The notes: a model not told the origin generated them from the letters alone. Shown: positions 19,139 to 27,825, counted from the stretch's first letter. The stretch is DNA of 64,000 bases from an uncultured Aquimarina sp. (GCA_947492105.1 CANLMN010000002.1:124001-188000); one strand, 5' to 3'. Program-made: numbers and translations.

Positions 19139-19214
19139 ATTAATGAAGGTGCTACATTTAAGAGAATAAATGTTGGAGGGACCATTTATATAAATGTAGC
19201 TTACCTTCACTAAT
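19139..19214. repeat. Long imperfect hairpin (about 76 nt)
   Basis: ATTAATGAAGGTGCTACATTT is reversed in AAATGTAGCTTACCTTCACT-AAT. A second inner pair is ATAAATG / CATTTAT. It does not match families A-D. It could be a transcript-end structure or a fifth small palindromic element. Confidence 0.45.
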
Positions 19215-19604
19215 TTTGAATTTCAATACTTCTATTTTTATTTGCACAACTACGCTTCGAAGCAAAAAAGATCATTCCTCCTGCGACGAACTCGAAGCCC
19301 AACTATTGCCCACATCATACTTATCAAAAAAACACCTTATAATGGACTTATTAATCACTACGGACTACAGTACCACAACCATTCTGATTTTATCAATATT
19401 CTTTTTTGCAGTTATCTTTACTTTGTCTAACGAAGTACTACAGGGCCATTGAAAAAAAAGAAATTTATACGGTTATAACAGGCACCAAGTTTTTTGTAAA
19501 TTAAACCTGTCTGTTAAGAAAAATTTATATTCAAAAATTTCATAAGCCTTATCATATGATTATTCGTTAATAAATATGAGCTGCACCAAAAACTGCGTCT
19601 ATAT

Positions 19605-19916
19605 TCAAAGTTTTGTCATTGAAGCTTCTGAGAAAAATTTTAATTCAGAAATAAAAAAATCCAATGCATATATTTTTAATAGATTCCTTTTTGTCCACGC
19701 TTTAATGGTATCATTTTTTGAGTCACTAAACACATACCTTACTATGGTATAATCAAAAAACGGTACCACTGTAAGTACTTCATAAATTTTTATATACTTG
19801 TTTTCCGTACTAGTGTTTTTATACGTAATTACAAGATTTTCTTTAGCTTGACAAAGAACATCGAACAAGTTAAAGGTCGAATTTGCCGAACTATCATTAT
19901 TTAGAGTTTTATAAAA
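19605..19916 (-). pseudogene. C-terminal gene remnant
   Basis: A frame of about 100 codons with protein-like composition (VYFSD-like, KAWTKRNLLKIYALDFFISELKFF) ends with TAA at 19605. It has no ATG: upstream it closes at a TAG near 19917, and the only start is a TTG at 19868. This looks like the 3' end of a gene whose front was lost. No family recognised. Confidence 0.35.
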
Positions 19917-20189
19917 AATCTACTGCAATATCATCGAAGAGTAAAGGTTTCTCGTATGCGCACTGTCATACCATCCTAAGTTTAAGAACTAGTTCTCTAC
20001 GCATTTTGGATAGTATTTCAGACCCATAATCTCTAATTGTTTTTTTTACGCTCTACGAAATGAAACCTTAGTTCAGGCGCATAGTTACATGTAACAAAAA
20101 AACAAATTCAATTAATTTAGATCAAAATAAAAATTGTGCCGATTTGAGAAGGATTTAGACCTCGTGTTAGTGCTTCCAAGATGTTTTTA

Positions 20190-20197
20190 TATATTTG
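20190..20197 (+). promoter_or_regulatory. Candidate -7 box for the HTH regulator
   Basis: TATATTTG fits TAnnTTTG and lies about 95 nt before the ATG of the HTH gene. The -33 region is not convincing. Confidence 0.35.
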
Positions 20198-20230
20198 TGT
20201 GACTGCTATTCGAATACAATAATACTAACT

Positions 20231-20258
20231 TTTGGTAGCAACAGCAAACATTTGGTAG
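20231..20258 (+). promoter_or_regulatory. Direct repeat TTTGGTAG x2, possible operator
   Basis: TTTGGTAG occurs at 20231 and 20251, 20 bp apart, in the leader 35-60 nt before the HTH gene. It may be an autoregulatory operator. Confidence 0.35.
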
Positions 20259-20292
20259 TTTTTTTATTGTGCCTTTTTAATTTTTAACACCT

Positions 20293-20730
20293 ATGCCTGA
20301 AAAACAGGAAGACATATCCTATAGGATTAAAATTATTATTGATAATTTTAATGAAAATATTTCTAGTTTTAGTAAGAAAATAGGGGTCAGTAACAATGTT
20401 ACCATAGGCAGGATAATTAACGAAAATAGAAAACCATCATTCGAAATTCTCAACAAAATCCTGAAAGAATATCCTCAGATCAATTGCCATTGGTTACTTA
20501 CTGGAGAAGGACAGATGATGGATCAACTCGATCTACGAAGAATTGCCAATTTAGTCTCTTTTCTCAACAGCCACAATGACACTTTGCTCCGAAACCCCTC
20601 ATTTAGAACATATATCGAGAGCAATATCGAATTATTAGGCTTGGAGCAGGAAAAAGAGAACTTGGATAAGGATATTAAAAAAGTAAAAAAAAATATGTTA
20701 AAAAGATTAAATCAAAAAAAGAGGAAATAG
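20293..20730 (+). CDS. HTH transcriptional regulator (CI-repressor-like N-terminus)
   Basis: This 145-aa protein begins with a Cro/CI-type helix-turn-helix (about 8-70: SSFSKKIGVSNNVTIGRIIN then the recognition-helix region, closing with NCHWLLTGEGQM). That ending is typical of Bacteroidota phage-repressor-like regulators. The C-terminal part (about 75-145) is a short helical, highly charged tail ending in a Lys-rich stretch, with no peptidase domain, so it is unlikely to be cleaved like LexA. It faces a minus-strand trio (lipoprotein, membrane protein, 89-aa protein) that ends only 6 bp past its stop, an arrangement consistent with a regulator beside its target, though this is inference. Upstream direct repeats TTTGGTAG may be its own operator. 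Confidence 0.75.
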   Translation: MPEKQEDISYRIKIIIDNFNENISSFSKKIGVSNNVTIGRIINENRKPSFEILNKILKEYPQINCHWLLTGEGQMMDQLDLRRIANLVSFLNSHNDTLLRNPSFRTYIESNIELLGLEQEKENLDKDIKKVKKNMLKRLNQKKRK

Positions 20731-20735
20731 CAAAA

Positions 20736-20990
20736 CTATATCTTTTTTTGATTTATCACCTCATGATATAAATAATCCAACTCAGATTCTGTATATCCAT
20801 CACCATCATTTTCCAATATTTCCAAGAAAGCATTTACCGCAATTCTATTAGCTCTTATTTCGGCTGTTCTCCTTCGTGTTTCTTGAATTTTTTTCTCCAA
20901 CTCTAGTTGCAAATCCGAATTAAAAACTCTCCTTTGACTATCCGTGATGTAGGATTTCTTTTTGAATATTTTAAACAATTTCTTAAGCAT
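20736..20990 (-). CDS. Small charged protein, last gene of minus-strand trio
   Basis: I start it at the ATG at 20990 (84 aa, MLKKLFKIFKKK), which leaves a 4-nt gap after the previous stop. An ATG at 21005 would overlap the previous gene by 11 nt. The N-terminus is Lys-rich and amphipathic. The rest is one long charged helix (about 15-55, ELEKKIQETRRRTAEIRANRI) with an acidic C-terminus. No family recognised. Tight coupling to the upstream membrane protein suggests that both work together. Confidence 0.55.
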   Translation of the reverse strand: MLKKLFKIFKKKSYITDSQRRVFNSDLQLELEKKIQETRRRTAEIRANRIAVNAFLEILENDGDGYTESELDYLYHEVINQKKI

Positions 20991-20994
20991 AATT

Positions 20995-21831
20995 TTATAC
21001 CTCATTAGTTACTTTTTCTAAATCTTTTTGGAAATCGGTAATGATTTCCTCTACTCTTTCCCCTTCCATATTATCTTCATTGTATTTTTCGGAATAGAGT
21101 GCTTTTAGGGCTATTTTGGGGAGATGAATGGTTTTTATACGTTCAATAAACGATAACTGTTTGTAAATGATATCATCTTTATAGTTGTAATTTTTGAGAA
21201 AGAAATAAATAAATACAGAAAACAGTACAGAGCAAACAAGAATCAAAACAACATATTTATTCCTATCAAAATCCTTTGCTGTCAAAAAAAGAATATGAAT
21301 CAGCCAATAAATCCCAACCACGATCCCGCTTATAGACACAAAATGAAACTTATAATGACTTCCTTTTGAAAAATCATCATATAAAGATTTGAAGCTAAAA
21401 AAAAGAATGGTTATAACTAATCCAAATTGACAAATCCAAAACCTAAAATTGGTTCTTCCTCGAAAGGCAAACTCACTAGAGAGTTTCCGTTTCTTCTCGG
21501 CTAGTTCTTTTAATTGAATTTTTGATTTCGTTATTTCTGCTCTGGTATGATGAACAAAATCATCTGTAGTTATCTTGTTTTCTATGAGATCGTCAAGTAA
21601 TTTATTTAAGTTCTGATCTCGTTTTTGAGCAGTTGTTTTGTAGATTAAAGGAAGTTCTGTTAATTCTTGTGTAGTAGAAGGAAAAAAAACATGAAATAAA
21701 GAAAGTGTAACCAGAAAAAAACTGGCTACACTTTTTAAAAGGAAGCCTAGACTAATATTCCTCCATATCGGAGTCGTCGATTGAGCCGTCTTCGCTTGGC
21801 TCAATAAGTTGTAATTCTGCTTGGTCTTCAT
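20995..21831 (-). CDS. Membrane protein of unknown function
   Basis: The frame from ATG 21831 gives 278 aa. It has a hydrophobic segment (about 26-48), then a long charged, helix-forming region (about 65-125), then a cluster of hydrophobic segments (about 131-148, 160-185, 193-213) and a soluble C-terminal region. So about four membrane passes, with a coiled-coil-like loop after the first. The start overlaps the upstream lipoprotein gene by 80 nt in another frame. The N-terminal 20 residues are polar and could be spurious, but no later ATG precedes the first membrane segment. No family recognised. It could sense or anchor with the neighbouring lipoprotein. Confidence 0.6.
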   Translation of the reverse strand: MKTKQNYNLLSQAKTAQSTTPIWRNISLGFLLKSVASFFLVTLSLFHVFFPSTTQELTELPLIYKTTAQKRDQNLNKLLDDLIENKITTDDFVHHTRAEITKSKIQLKELAEKKRKLSSEFAFRGRTNFRFWICQFGLVITILFFSFKSLYDDFSKGSHYKFHFVSISGIVVGIYWLIHILFLTAKDFDRNKYVVLILVCSVLFSVFIYFFLKNYNYKDDIIYKQLSFIERIKTIHLPKIALKALYSEKYNEDNMEGERVEEIITDFQKDLEKVTNEV

Positions 21832-21904
21832 TTACCAATTCATTCTTTTCGCATGAAACAAAAGATAGTGTAATAACTCCTAATACTAATACTGCTTTTT
21901 TCAT
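21752..21904 (-). CDS. Small lipoprotein (50 aa)
   Basis: It starts at ATG 21904 (a longer frame from 21946 needs TTG). The signal MKKAVLVLGVITLSFVSC has a lipobox Cys, and the mature part is only about 33 residues and strongly acidic (E, D, S rich, ending in DMEEY). Its 3' end overlaps the membrane-protein gene by 80 nt. A similar small acidic lipoprotein (62859-63032) precedes a TPR protein at the right edge, so this type of tiny lipoprotein may belong to a recurring regulator/sensor gene arrangement in this genome. Function unknown. Confidence 0.6.
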   Translation of the reverse strand: MKKAVLVLGVITLSFVSCEKNELVNEDQAELQLIEPSEDGSIDDSDMEEY

Positions 21905-22009
21905 TTGTGTTTCTATTAATTCGTTAGACTTCATAAAAGTAGACAATACGCAAAAGCATATTTACAACTCAAAGAAGAAATTAGTAGCACAACGTCAAAT
22001 GAGAGCAAA

Positions 22010-22028
22010 CACCACTCATAGAGGGGTG
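22010..22028. promoter_or_regulatory. Inverted repeat upstream of the small lipoprotein gene
   Basis: CACCACTC-ATA-GAGGGGTG, 7 of 8 bases paired, about 105 nt upstream of the lipoprotein ATG. Possible operator or structured leader. Confidence 0.3.
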
Positions 22029-22269
22029 TATCGCCGTATTTCACGCAAGTAAATGAATAATTACCTTATTGCGTTACGGTTTTGCCTCAATTAACAAAAA
22101 TTAACACATTAAACAGCTGTAAACGTATTATCTAGAATAAAAACCCATGATATAGCCCCCCACCCAAGGCCATTTCCTCTACTTACTCGTCCGAGAATAC
22201 ACGTACCGCATTTTATTTTTTTTCTCCTGATACGTCCTTACAGTGTAGTGATGTACTTTTTTTCAACAC

Positions 22270-22384
22270 TTAACTAGAAAAGATTTTTCGCATTACTTGA
22301 TCCACTTTTTGTTTGACCCCAAAAGCACTCATCACTTCCATTAGCGCTATTCGTTCATACCCTCCACTACTTGACGGGGACATA
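22270..22384 (-). pseudogene. Gene 3' remnant abutting a family A repeat
   Basis: About 37 codons (MSPSSSGGYERIALMEVMSAF then GVKQKVDQVMRKIFSS) ending in TAA look like a genuine protein tail. The frame continues upstream through the whole family A copy at 22385-22545, which in this copy lacks the stop seen in others. There is no ATG at the top, only TTG. I read it as a gene whose front was replaced by the repeat. Family not recognised. Confidence 0.4.
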
Positions 22385-22545
22385 TACCATTTATCCTTTG
22401 AATTTACTGGGATAAAATTTTCTTTTTTCGCCTCAGCTACAGCATAAAAATAAACCATAACAACGGCTATGCTTGATGTTTCTGCTGAAGCTGAAACAAA
22501 AAAATCTTCATTTTTCTTTCCGGTAAATTCAAACAACAAATGGTA
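22385..22545 (+). repeat. Family A palindromic repeat, copy 3
   Basis: Full-length copy. Compared with other copies it has ATCTTCATTTTT instead of ATCTTAATTTTT, which on the minus strand changes TAA to GAA and opens a frame into the gene remnant at 22270-22384. Confidence 0.85.
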
Positions 22546-22603
22546 TTAGCTCTACAGCTCCATTTGCCAGAAAAAAATAAACACACTCAACATATCTAAA
22601 AAC

Positions 22604-22638
22604 AAATAGGGCGCAAAATTGTATTTTGCACCCTATTT
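22604..22638 (-). terminator. Intrinsic terminator of pyk
   Basis: Stem AAATAGGGCGCAAAAT / ATTTTGCACCCTATTT (one mismatch, 3-nt loop plus), 36 nt after the pyk stop. On the minus strand it is followed by GTTTTTAG. Confidence 0.75.
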
Positions 22639-22673
22639 GATAATATTATTTTGGCTTTTCTATGCCTACATAA

Positions 22674-24101
22674 TTACAGCTCTGTAACTCTCAAAGTATT
22701 GACCATACCACGATCTGCCATTGGCATTGCAGCCAAATTGATAAGCATGTCACCTTTCTGTACATACCCACGTTCTACTGCCATAGCATTAACATCCTCT
22801 ACTGTATCATCAGTACCAACATCCTTGTCATAATAGAATGCCTTGACACCCCATAGTAAGTTTAATTGCGCTAGGACACGTTTGTTGTTTGTATAAACCA
22901 AAATATGCGCTTTTGGTCTCCACGCAGAAATCTGAAAAGCAGTATACCCACTATTGGTCAAAGTAGAGATTGCAATAGCATTGATCTCATTTGCCATATG
23001 CGCTGCATGATAACAAATTGATTTGGTAATATATCTTTTTGTTCTAATATGCGGTGGATCATGAGGCACTTGGATAAGTGGAGAGTCTTCTACGCTTTTG
23101 ATAATCTTACGCATCGTTTTAATTACCTCTACAGGATACTTCCCAACAGAAGTCTCACCAGACAACATCACTGCATCTGCACCATCCATAATAGAATTCG
23201 CAACATCATTAACCTCTGCACGTGTTGGTGTAAGGCTATCGATCATTGTCTCCATCATCTGTGTAGCAATAATTACAGGGATTCTTGCCTTTTTTGCTTT
23301 CAGCACCAGTTCTTTTTGTATTAGCGGCACTTCTTGTGCAGGGATCTCCACCCCTAGATCACCTCTGGCTACCATAAGACCATCACAGTAAGCAATGATT
23401 TGATCAATATTCTCGACACCTTCTGGTTTTTCTATTTTAGAAATAATAGGAATTTTATACTCACTATGCTTTTTGATAAGCTCTTTGAGATCCATCAAAT
23501 CTTGGGCATGACGTACAAAGGACAATGCCATCCAGTCCACTTCTAATTCACATGCAAAAATTGCATCCTTGACATCTTTTTCGGTCAAAGCAGGTAGTGA
23601 AATATCGGTATTAGGAAGATTGACTCCTTTCTTAGATTTCAAGGGACCTCCTTGCACTACTTTTGCAAGAACCTGATCTTTTTTATTCGTATGTAGTACT
23701 TCGAAGATAAGTTTTCCATCATCCAAAACGATTCGTTCACCTACCTTTACATCCTTTGGAAACTCGACATAATTCATATATGCTCTTGTCTCATCTCCTT
23801 CAAATGGTTCTCCGGTTACAAAAGTAATTTCATCTCCGTCATTAACAACAACCCCTTCTTTCATCACTCCAACTCGCAACTTGGGACCTTGGAGATCGGC
23901 AAGTACTGCTGCATTAAACCCTAACTCTTCGTTAAGCTCACGGATCATTCTTACACGTGCTCTTACATCTTCGTAATCTGCATGGGAAAAATTAATTCTA
24001 AAAACATTGACCCCAGCAATGAGCAAATCTTTCAAGATTTCTTTGGTGCTTGTTGCTGGACCTAGTGTCGCAACGATTTTCGTCTTTTTACGATATGACA
24101 T
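22674..24101 (-). CDS. pyk: Pyruvate kinase
   Basis: This 475-aa protein makes ATP and pyruvate from phosphoenolpyruvate and ADP in the cytoplasm. The barrel and B-domain landmarks are intact: TLGPAT at the start, FRINFSHA (about 34-41), ADLQGPKLR (about 68-76), SKIEKPEGV (about 220-228, catalytic Lys), VARGDLGVEI (about 243-252, metal-binding Asp) and ATQMMETMI (about 279-287). The C-terminal regulatory domain (about 355-475) is present. Its ATG shares one base with the TAA of the upstream IPExxxVDY gene (TAATG), so the two are translationally coupled. This gene order is common in flavobacteria. Secure. Confidence 0.96.
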   Translation of the reverse strand: MSYRKKTKIVATLGPATSTKEILKDLLIAGVNVFRINFSHADYEDVRARVRMIRELNEELGFNAAVLADLQGPKLRVGVMKEGVVVNDGDEITFVTGEPFEGDETRAYMNYVEFPKDVKVGERIVLDDGKLIFEVLHTNKKDQVLAKVVQGGPLKSKKGVNLPNTDISLPALTEKDVKDAIFACELEVDWMALSFVRHAQDLMDLKELIKKHSEYKIPIISKIEKPEGVENIDQIIAYCDGLMVARGDLGVEIPAQEVPLIQKELVLKAKKARIPVIIATQMMETMIDSLTPTRAEVNDVANSIMDGADAVMLSGETSVGKYPVEVIKTMRKIIKSVEDSPLIQVPHDPPHIRTKRYITKSICYHAAHMANEINAIAISTLTNSGYTAFQISAWRPKAHILVYTNNKRVLAQLNLLWGVKAFYYDKDVGTDDTVEDVNAMAVERGYVQKGDMLINLAAMPMADRGMVNTLRVTEL

Positions 24102-24583
24102 TATTCAAAAATTAAATTATTTTTCGATTTTATTTGTGTTTTATTGATACTATATGCAGTAATAATCTGCGGAACTTGCAGTATTCTTGACACTAAATTT
24201 TTGACAGAAAAATCTGGTGTTTCGGTAATAATCTTCAAAAAATAATCCACACTCTTATGCTCAGGCATCAAATATTTGGTTACCCTAGAGGTGTCTCCAA
24301 ATAAATCCTGTTGCGTATTCGCGCCCATTATATTTGTATGAAATGTGTTTTTTACCAAGTTATATTCTGTATAGTTGTTTTCATCTACATATTGATAATA
24401 CGGATAGGTAGCACTCACCGAAGCATATTCAAAACATACATCTTTTTTCTTCCTGCAAAAATGTAGTCGCAAATGTTTGTTCAATAAAAAAGCTAATTTG
24501 TATGAAGGAACAGCACAGTGAATAGCGATGAGTTCATACTCATCTTCTTCTAGGGCTTCCAATACTAATCGTTGTGCTACCAT
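24101..24583 (-). CDS. IPExxxVDY family protein
   Basis: This 160-aa protein has no signal peptide. The family-naming motif is visible as MPEHKSVDYFLKI (about residues 107-119). The function of this Bacteroidota family is unknown; it sits directly upstream of pyk in many genomes, as it does here with overlapping stop and start codons. The N-terminal half has an alternating hydrophobic pattern with SYKLAFLLNKHL and several aromatic residues, suggesting a compact alpha/beta fold. Confidence 0.85.
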   Translation of the reverse strand: MVAQRLVLEALEEDEYELIAIHCAVPSYKLAFLLNKHLRLHFCRKKKDVCFEYASVSATYPYYQYVDENNYTEYNLVKNTFHTNIMGANTQQDLFGDTSRVTKYLMPEHKSVDYFLKIITETPDFSVKNLVSRILQVPQIITAYSINKTQIKSKNNLIFE

Positions 24584-24723
24584 GTATCATAGTATTCCGA
24601 ATTATATTCCCAAAAAAAAGGATATATTTCAAAAACCAATTCGAAATATACGAATAAATTTCACCCTACGATTAAAATACTTTTGAATATGTCAGCCGAA
24701 AACGTTAGAGACACCTCAATGCT

Positions 24724-25479
24724 TTACATTTCTTTATCGATTCGTTTCTGAAAAGCAAAATACGCACGTTTGGATGCTTTTTCTTCTGCCTTCTTTTTAG
24801 AAGTCGCCCTAGCTTTGGCAACCACTTTATCATTGATACGAAGTTTCACTGCAAAGTGCTTTACTTCATCTTTGCCTGTATCTTCATAAATCTCAAAATG
24901 AAAGCTCTTTTTTTCTTTTTGACACCATTCTATCAACAGACTCTTATAACTAATAACTTGCCCCTCTAAACTCTCAATATCTACATAAGGACTAATTACT
25001 GCTTCTTCTATAAATCTCTCGCAATACGAATACCCTCTATCCAGATAAATAGCTCCTATGAGCGCTTCAAACAAATTACCGTGAACATTAACACCAAATT
25101 GACTCTTTGGAATATTCGTCTGAATCAGATCTATAAGTTTCAGGTCTTTTCCTAATTCGTTAAGATGTTTTCTACTAACTACCTTGGATCTCATTTTGGT
25201 CAAATACCCTTCGTTTCCTTCAGGCACTTCATTAAAAAGATGCGCAGCTATCACACTGCTCAACATCGCATCTCCCAAAAACTCTAATCGCTCATAATTA
25301 ATAGCATTGCCTTTATTATCCTTTAGGTTCATAGACCTATGAGTAAAAGCTTTTTTATAATATCTAAGTGTTCTGGGCTTGAAGCCTACAATATTTTGTA
25401 TGGCTATAAAAAAATTCCCGTTCTTTTCAGAGCGGGAATTTAATATGTTGCGTATAATGTTCATAAAAATATTACGCAT
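24724..25479 (-). CDS. rnc: Ribonuclease III
   Basis: This 251-aa enzyme cleaves double-stranded RNA, acting in rRNA maturation. The signature NYERLEFLGDAML is at 61-73 with metal ligands Glu66 and Asp70. The second acidic pair lies in NLFEALIGAIYLDRGYS (about 135-151). A dsRNA-binding domain fills about 175-247 (SYKSLLIEWCQ to KKAEEKASKRAYF). Its start overlaps fabF by 8 nt. The first 23 codons hold a perfect hairpin followed by a T-run (25405-25441), which looks like an intragenic attenuator. The next gene downstream is 140 bp away. Confidence 0.95.
   Translation of the reverse strand: MRNIFMNIIRNILNSRSEKNGNFFIAIQNIVGFKPRTLRYYKKAFTHRSMNLKDNKGNAINYERLEFLGDAMLSSVIAAHLFNEVPEGNEGYLTKMRSKVVSRKHLNELGKDLKLIDLIQTNIPKSQFGVNVHGNLFEALIGAIYLDRGYSYCERFIEEAVISPYVDIESLEGQVISYKSLLIEWCQKEKKSFHFEIYEDTGKDEVKHFAVKLRINDKVVAKARATSKKKAEEKASKRAYFAFQKRIDKEM
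25405..25441 (-). terminator. Terminator-like hairpin inside the start of rnc
   Basis: Minus strand: AAATTCCCG (25441-25433), loop of 12, CGGGAATTT (25420-25412), then TTTT and TATAG. A 9-bp GC-rich stem plus U-run has intrinsic-terminator form, 38 nt into the rnc coding sequence and just after the fabF stop. It may limit rnc expression when translation of rnc is slow, or serve as an RNase III target for autocontrol. Confidence 0.6.
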
Positions 25480-26725
25480 CTATTTTTTTGAATACCACAC
25501 AGGCGTTATGACCTCCGAATCCAAAGGTATTACTCATTGCTACTTTGACGTCACGCTTTTGCGCCTTGTTCAATGTCAAATTCAATTCTGGATCAATATT
25601 CTCATCAACGGTAGTATGGTTGATTGTTGGCGGCACAATACCATGTTGCATAGATAATATCGAAGCAATTGCTTCTATACCACCCGCAGCACCTAGTAGG
25701 TGTCCCGTCATTGATTTTGTTGAATTGATATTGATGTTTTTTGCATGAGCTCCGAAGACTTTGGTAATCGCTTTAAGCTCAGCAATATCTCCCAATGGGG
25801 TAGATGTACCATGCGTATTTATTGCGTCTACCTCTTCTGGTCGAAGTCCTGCATCTCTCAAACAATTATGCATTACACGCTCTACACCGACTCCTTCTGG
25901 ATGTGGAGCTGTCATGTGATAAGCATCACTTGTCATTCCACCCCCCATAACTTCGGCATAAATTTTGGCACCTCGTGCCTTTGCATGCTCATATGATTCA
26001 AGTACCAATGCGCCTGCTCCTTCTCCTAATACAAAACCATCTCTGTTTGCATCAAAAGGTCTAGAGGCGGTCTCTGGACTTTCGTTTCTAGTAGACAGGG
26101 CATGCATCGCATTAAACCCTCCCATACCAGCTTCCACTACTGCTGCCTCACTACCTCCTGTAATGATGATATCACAATGCCCTAAACGAATATAGTTCAA
26201 TGCATCGATCATCGCATTTGCAGAAGAAGCACATGCAGACACGGTAGTGTAATTAGGCCCCATAAATCCATTTTTGATAGAAATATGTCCTGGTGCAATA
26301 TCAGCAATCATTTTAGGAATAAAGAAAGGATTAAATCTCGGCACACCACCTCCTGAATTAAAGTTAGTAACCTCATCCTGAAAAGTTTGTATACCTCCTA
26401 TACCTGCACCCCAAATTACTCCTACTCGAAACTTGTCTACCTTTTCTAGATCAAATGCAGCATCCTTAATCGCCTCTTCTGAAGCCACTAATGCGTACTG
26501 TGCAAATTTATCTAGTCTACGCGCTTCTTTTCGATCAAAATGATCTGTAGGATTAAAACCCTTTAGCTCACAAGCAAATTTAGTCTTGAACTTTTCACTA
26601 TCAAAAGAGGTAATGGGGGCACAGCCACTCTTACCATTGACTAATCCATCCCAATACTCTTGAATGTTATTGCCAATAGGAGTCAATGCACCTAGTCCTG
26701 TAACTACAACTCGCTTTAATTCCAT
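25472..26725 (-). CDS. fabF: Beta-ketoacyl-ACP synthase II
   Basis: This 417-aa thiolase-fold enzyme condenses malonyl-ACP with acyl-ACP in fatty acid elongation. The catalytic triad is visible: Cys165 in TVSACASSAN, His in NTHGTSTPLGD (about residue 305) and His in STKSMTGHLLGA (about residue 341). The GFGGHNACVVF end is conserved. It lies 19 bp after acpP and overlaps rnc by 8 nt, the standard acpP-fabF-rnc order. Confidence 0.97.
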   Translation of the reverse strand: MELKRVVVTGLGALTPIGNNIQEYWDGLVNGKSGCAPITSFDSEKFKTKFACELKGFNPTDHFDRKEARRLDKFAQYALVASEEAIKDAAFDLEKVDKFRVGVIWGAGIGGIQTFQDEVTNFNSGGGVPRFNPFFIPKMIADIAPGHISIKNGFMGPNYTTVSACASSANAMIDALNYIRLGHCDIIITGGSEAAVVEAGMGGFNAMHALSTRNESPETASRPFDANRDGFVLGEGAGALVLESYEHAKARGAKIYAEVMGGGMTSDAYHMTAPHPEGVGVERVMHNCLRDAGLRPEEVDAINTHGTSTPLGDIAELKAITKVFGAHAKNININSTKSMTGHLLGAAGGIEAIASILSMQHGIVPPTINHTTVDENIDPELNLTLNKAQKRDVKVAMSNTFGFGGHNACVVFKKIDA

Positions 26726-26744
26726 ATACTTGCTGTGTAGTGAA

Positions 26745-26978
26745 TTATTTCGCTTCTTCTATATAGGAGATCGCTTGTCCAACTGTAGCGATATTCTCTG
26801 CTTGATCGTCTGGGATCTGAATATCAAATTCCTTTTCGAATTCCATTATCAACTCCACAGTGTCTAAGGAATCAGCGCCAAGGTCGTTGGTGAAGCTTGC
26901 TTCTGATACAACCTCGTTCTCGTCAACACCTAATTTGTCAACGATTATCGCTTTTACTCTTGATGCAATGTCTGACAT
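26745..26978 (-). CDS. acpP: Acyl carrier protein
   Basis: This 77-aa acidic four-helix protein carries acyl chains for fatty acid synthesis. The phosphopantetheine attachment site is Ser37 in [13 protein letters not shown]. Length and composition are typical. It is the first gene of acpP-fabF-rnc and is divergent from purN. Confidence 0.97.
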   Translation of the reverse strand: MSDIASRVKAIIVDKLGVDENEVVSEASFTNDLGADSLDTVELIMEFEKEFDIQIPDDQAENIATVGQAISYIEEAK

Positions 26979-27009
26979 AATACTTTAATTTTGATTTTAA
27001 ATTAGAGGG

Positions 27010-27017
27010 CAAAAATA
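27010..27017 (-). promoter_or_regulatory. Candidate -7 box of the acpP operon
   Basis: Minus-strand TATTTTTG fits TAnnTTTG, 32 nt before the acpP ATG. No clear -33 box was identified. Confidence 0.35.
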
Positions 27018-27246
27018 AAAAACTTTATCATAAATTCCCATAATAGTAGAAATAATGTAAATAACTACCCTCTTGTGCTCGCCAAAGATACTAGAAGTAT
27101 TAGGTTTTTACTATTTTTATATAATTATTTCTTTTCTTGCTAAAATTACTAACCAAGGGAGGGTTACTAAGAGATCTTATCTATATATTTTTGATAACAT
27201 CTCTTTTTTCAGCATATTACTAGTAACATAACTAACTTTTTTATCA

Positions 27247-27825
27247 ATGAAACGTATTATCATCTTTGCTTCTGGTTCAGGAACCAATGCGGAGCAAATC
27301 ATCAAACATTTCAAAGAAAAAGGCACTGCCAAGATCACTCATGTGTTCTCCAACAACTCCAAAGCCAAGGCCTTACGACGAGCACACAATCACGGAATCA
27401 AAGCTTTGCATTTTGATCGAGAGGCACTCTACAAAACAAATGATGTATTACACATTATTAAGGATGCTACTCCTGATTTGATCGTTCTAGCCGGTTTTTT
27501 GTGGATTTTTCCAAAAAAAATATTAGAAGAGTTCCCCAATAAAGTTATCAACATACATCCCGCTTTACTACCCAACTACGGAGGCAAAGGAATGTATGGA
27601 GCGCATGTACACAATGCCGTCATAAAAAACAAAGAGAAGAAAAGTGGTATTACTATACATTATGTAACGGAACATTATGATGAAGGAGGAATCCTGTTTC
27701 AAGCTACCACTGATGTTACACCAGAAGATACTCCTGAGAGCCTTGCCACAAAAATACATGCGCTAGAACATCAACATTTTCCTGTAGTAATAGAATCACT
27801 TTTATTCCCTAAAACGAATGAATAA
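27247..27825 (+). CDS. purN: Phosphoribosylglycinamide formyltransferase
   Basis: This 192-aa enzyme transfers a formyl group from 10-formyl-THF to GAR in purine synthesis. GSGTNAEQI (residues 10-18) forms the phosphate loop. The catalytic Asn102, His104 and Asp145 are in VINIHPALLPNYGGKG and TEHYDEGGILFQ. Divergent from acpP with a 268-bp gap. Secure. Confidence 0.95.
   Translation: MKRIIIFASGSGTNAEQIIKHFKEKGTAKITHVFSNNSKAKALRRAHNHGIKALHFDREALYKTNDVLHIIKDATPDLIVLAGFLWIFPKKILEEFPNKVINIHPALLPNYGGKGMYGAHVHNAVIKNKEKKSGITIHYVTEHYDEGGILFQATTDVTPEDTPESLATKIHALEHQHFPVVIESLLFPKTNE

Noticed and set aside
19216-19452. 78-aa plus-strand frame, or the shorter membrane-peptide frame from 19342
   Set aside because: It has one hydrophobic stretch but no ribosome site, no family and no conserved context; too weak to call.
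20293-21946. Prophage remnant
   Set aside because: The CI-like regulator is suggestive, but no integrase, structural, lysis or att sequence is visible nearby.
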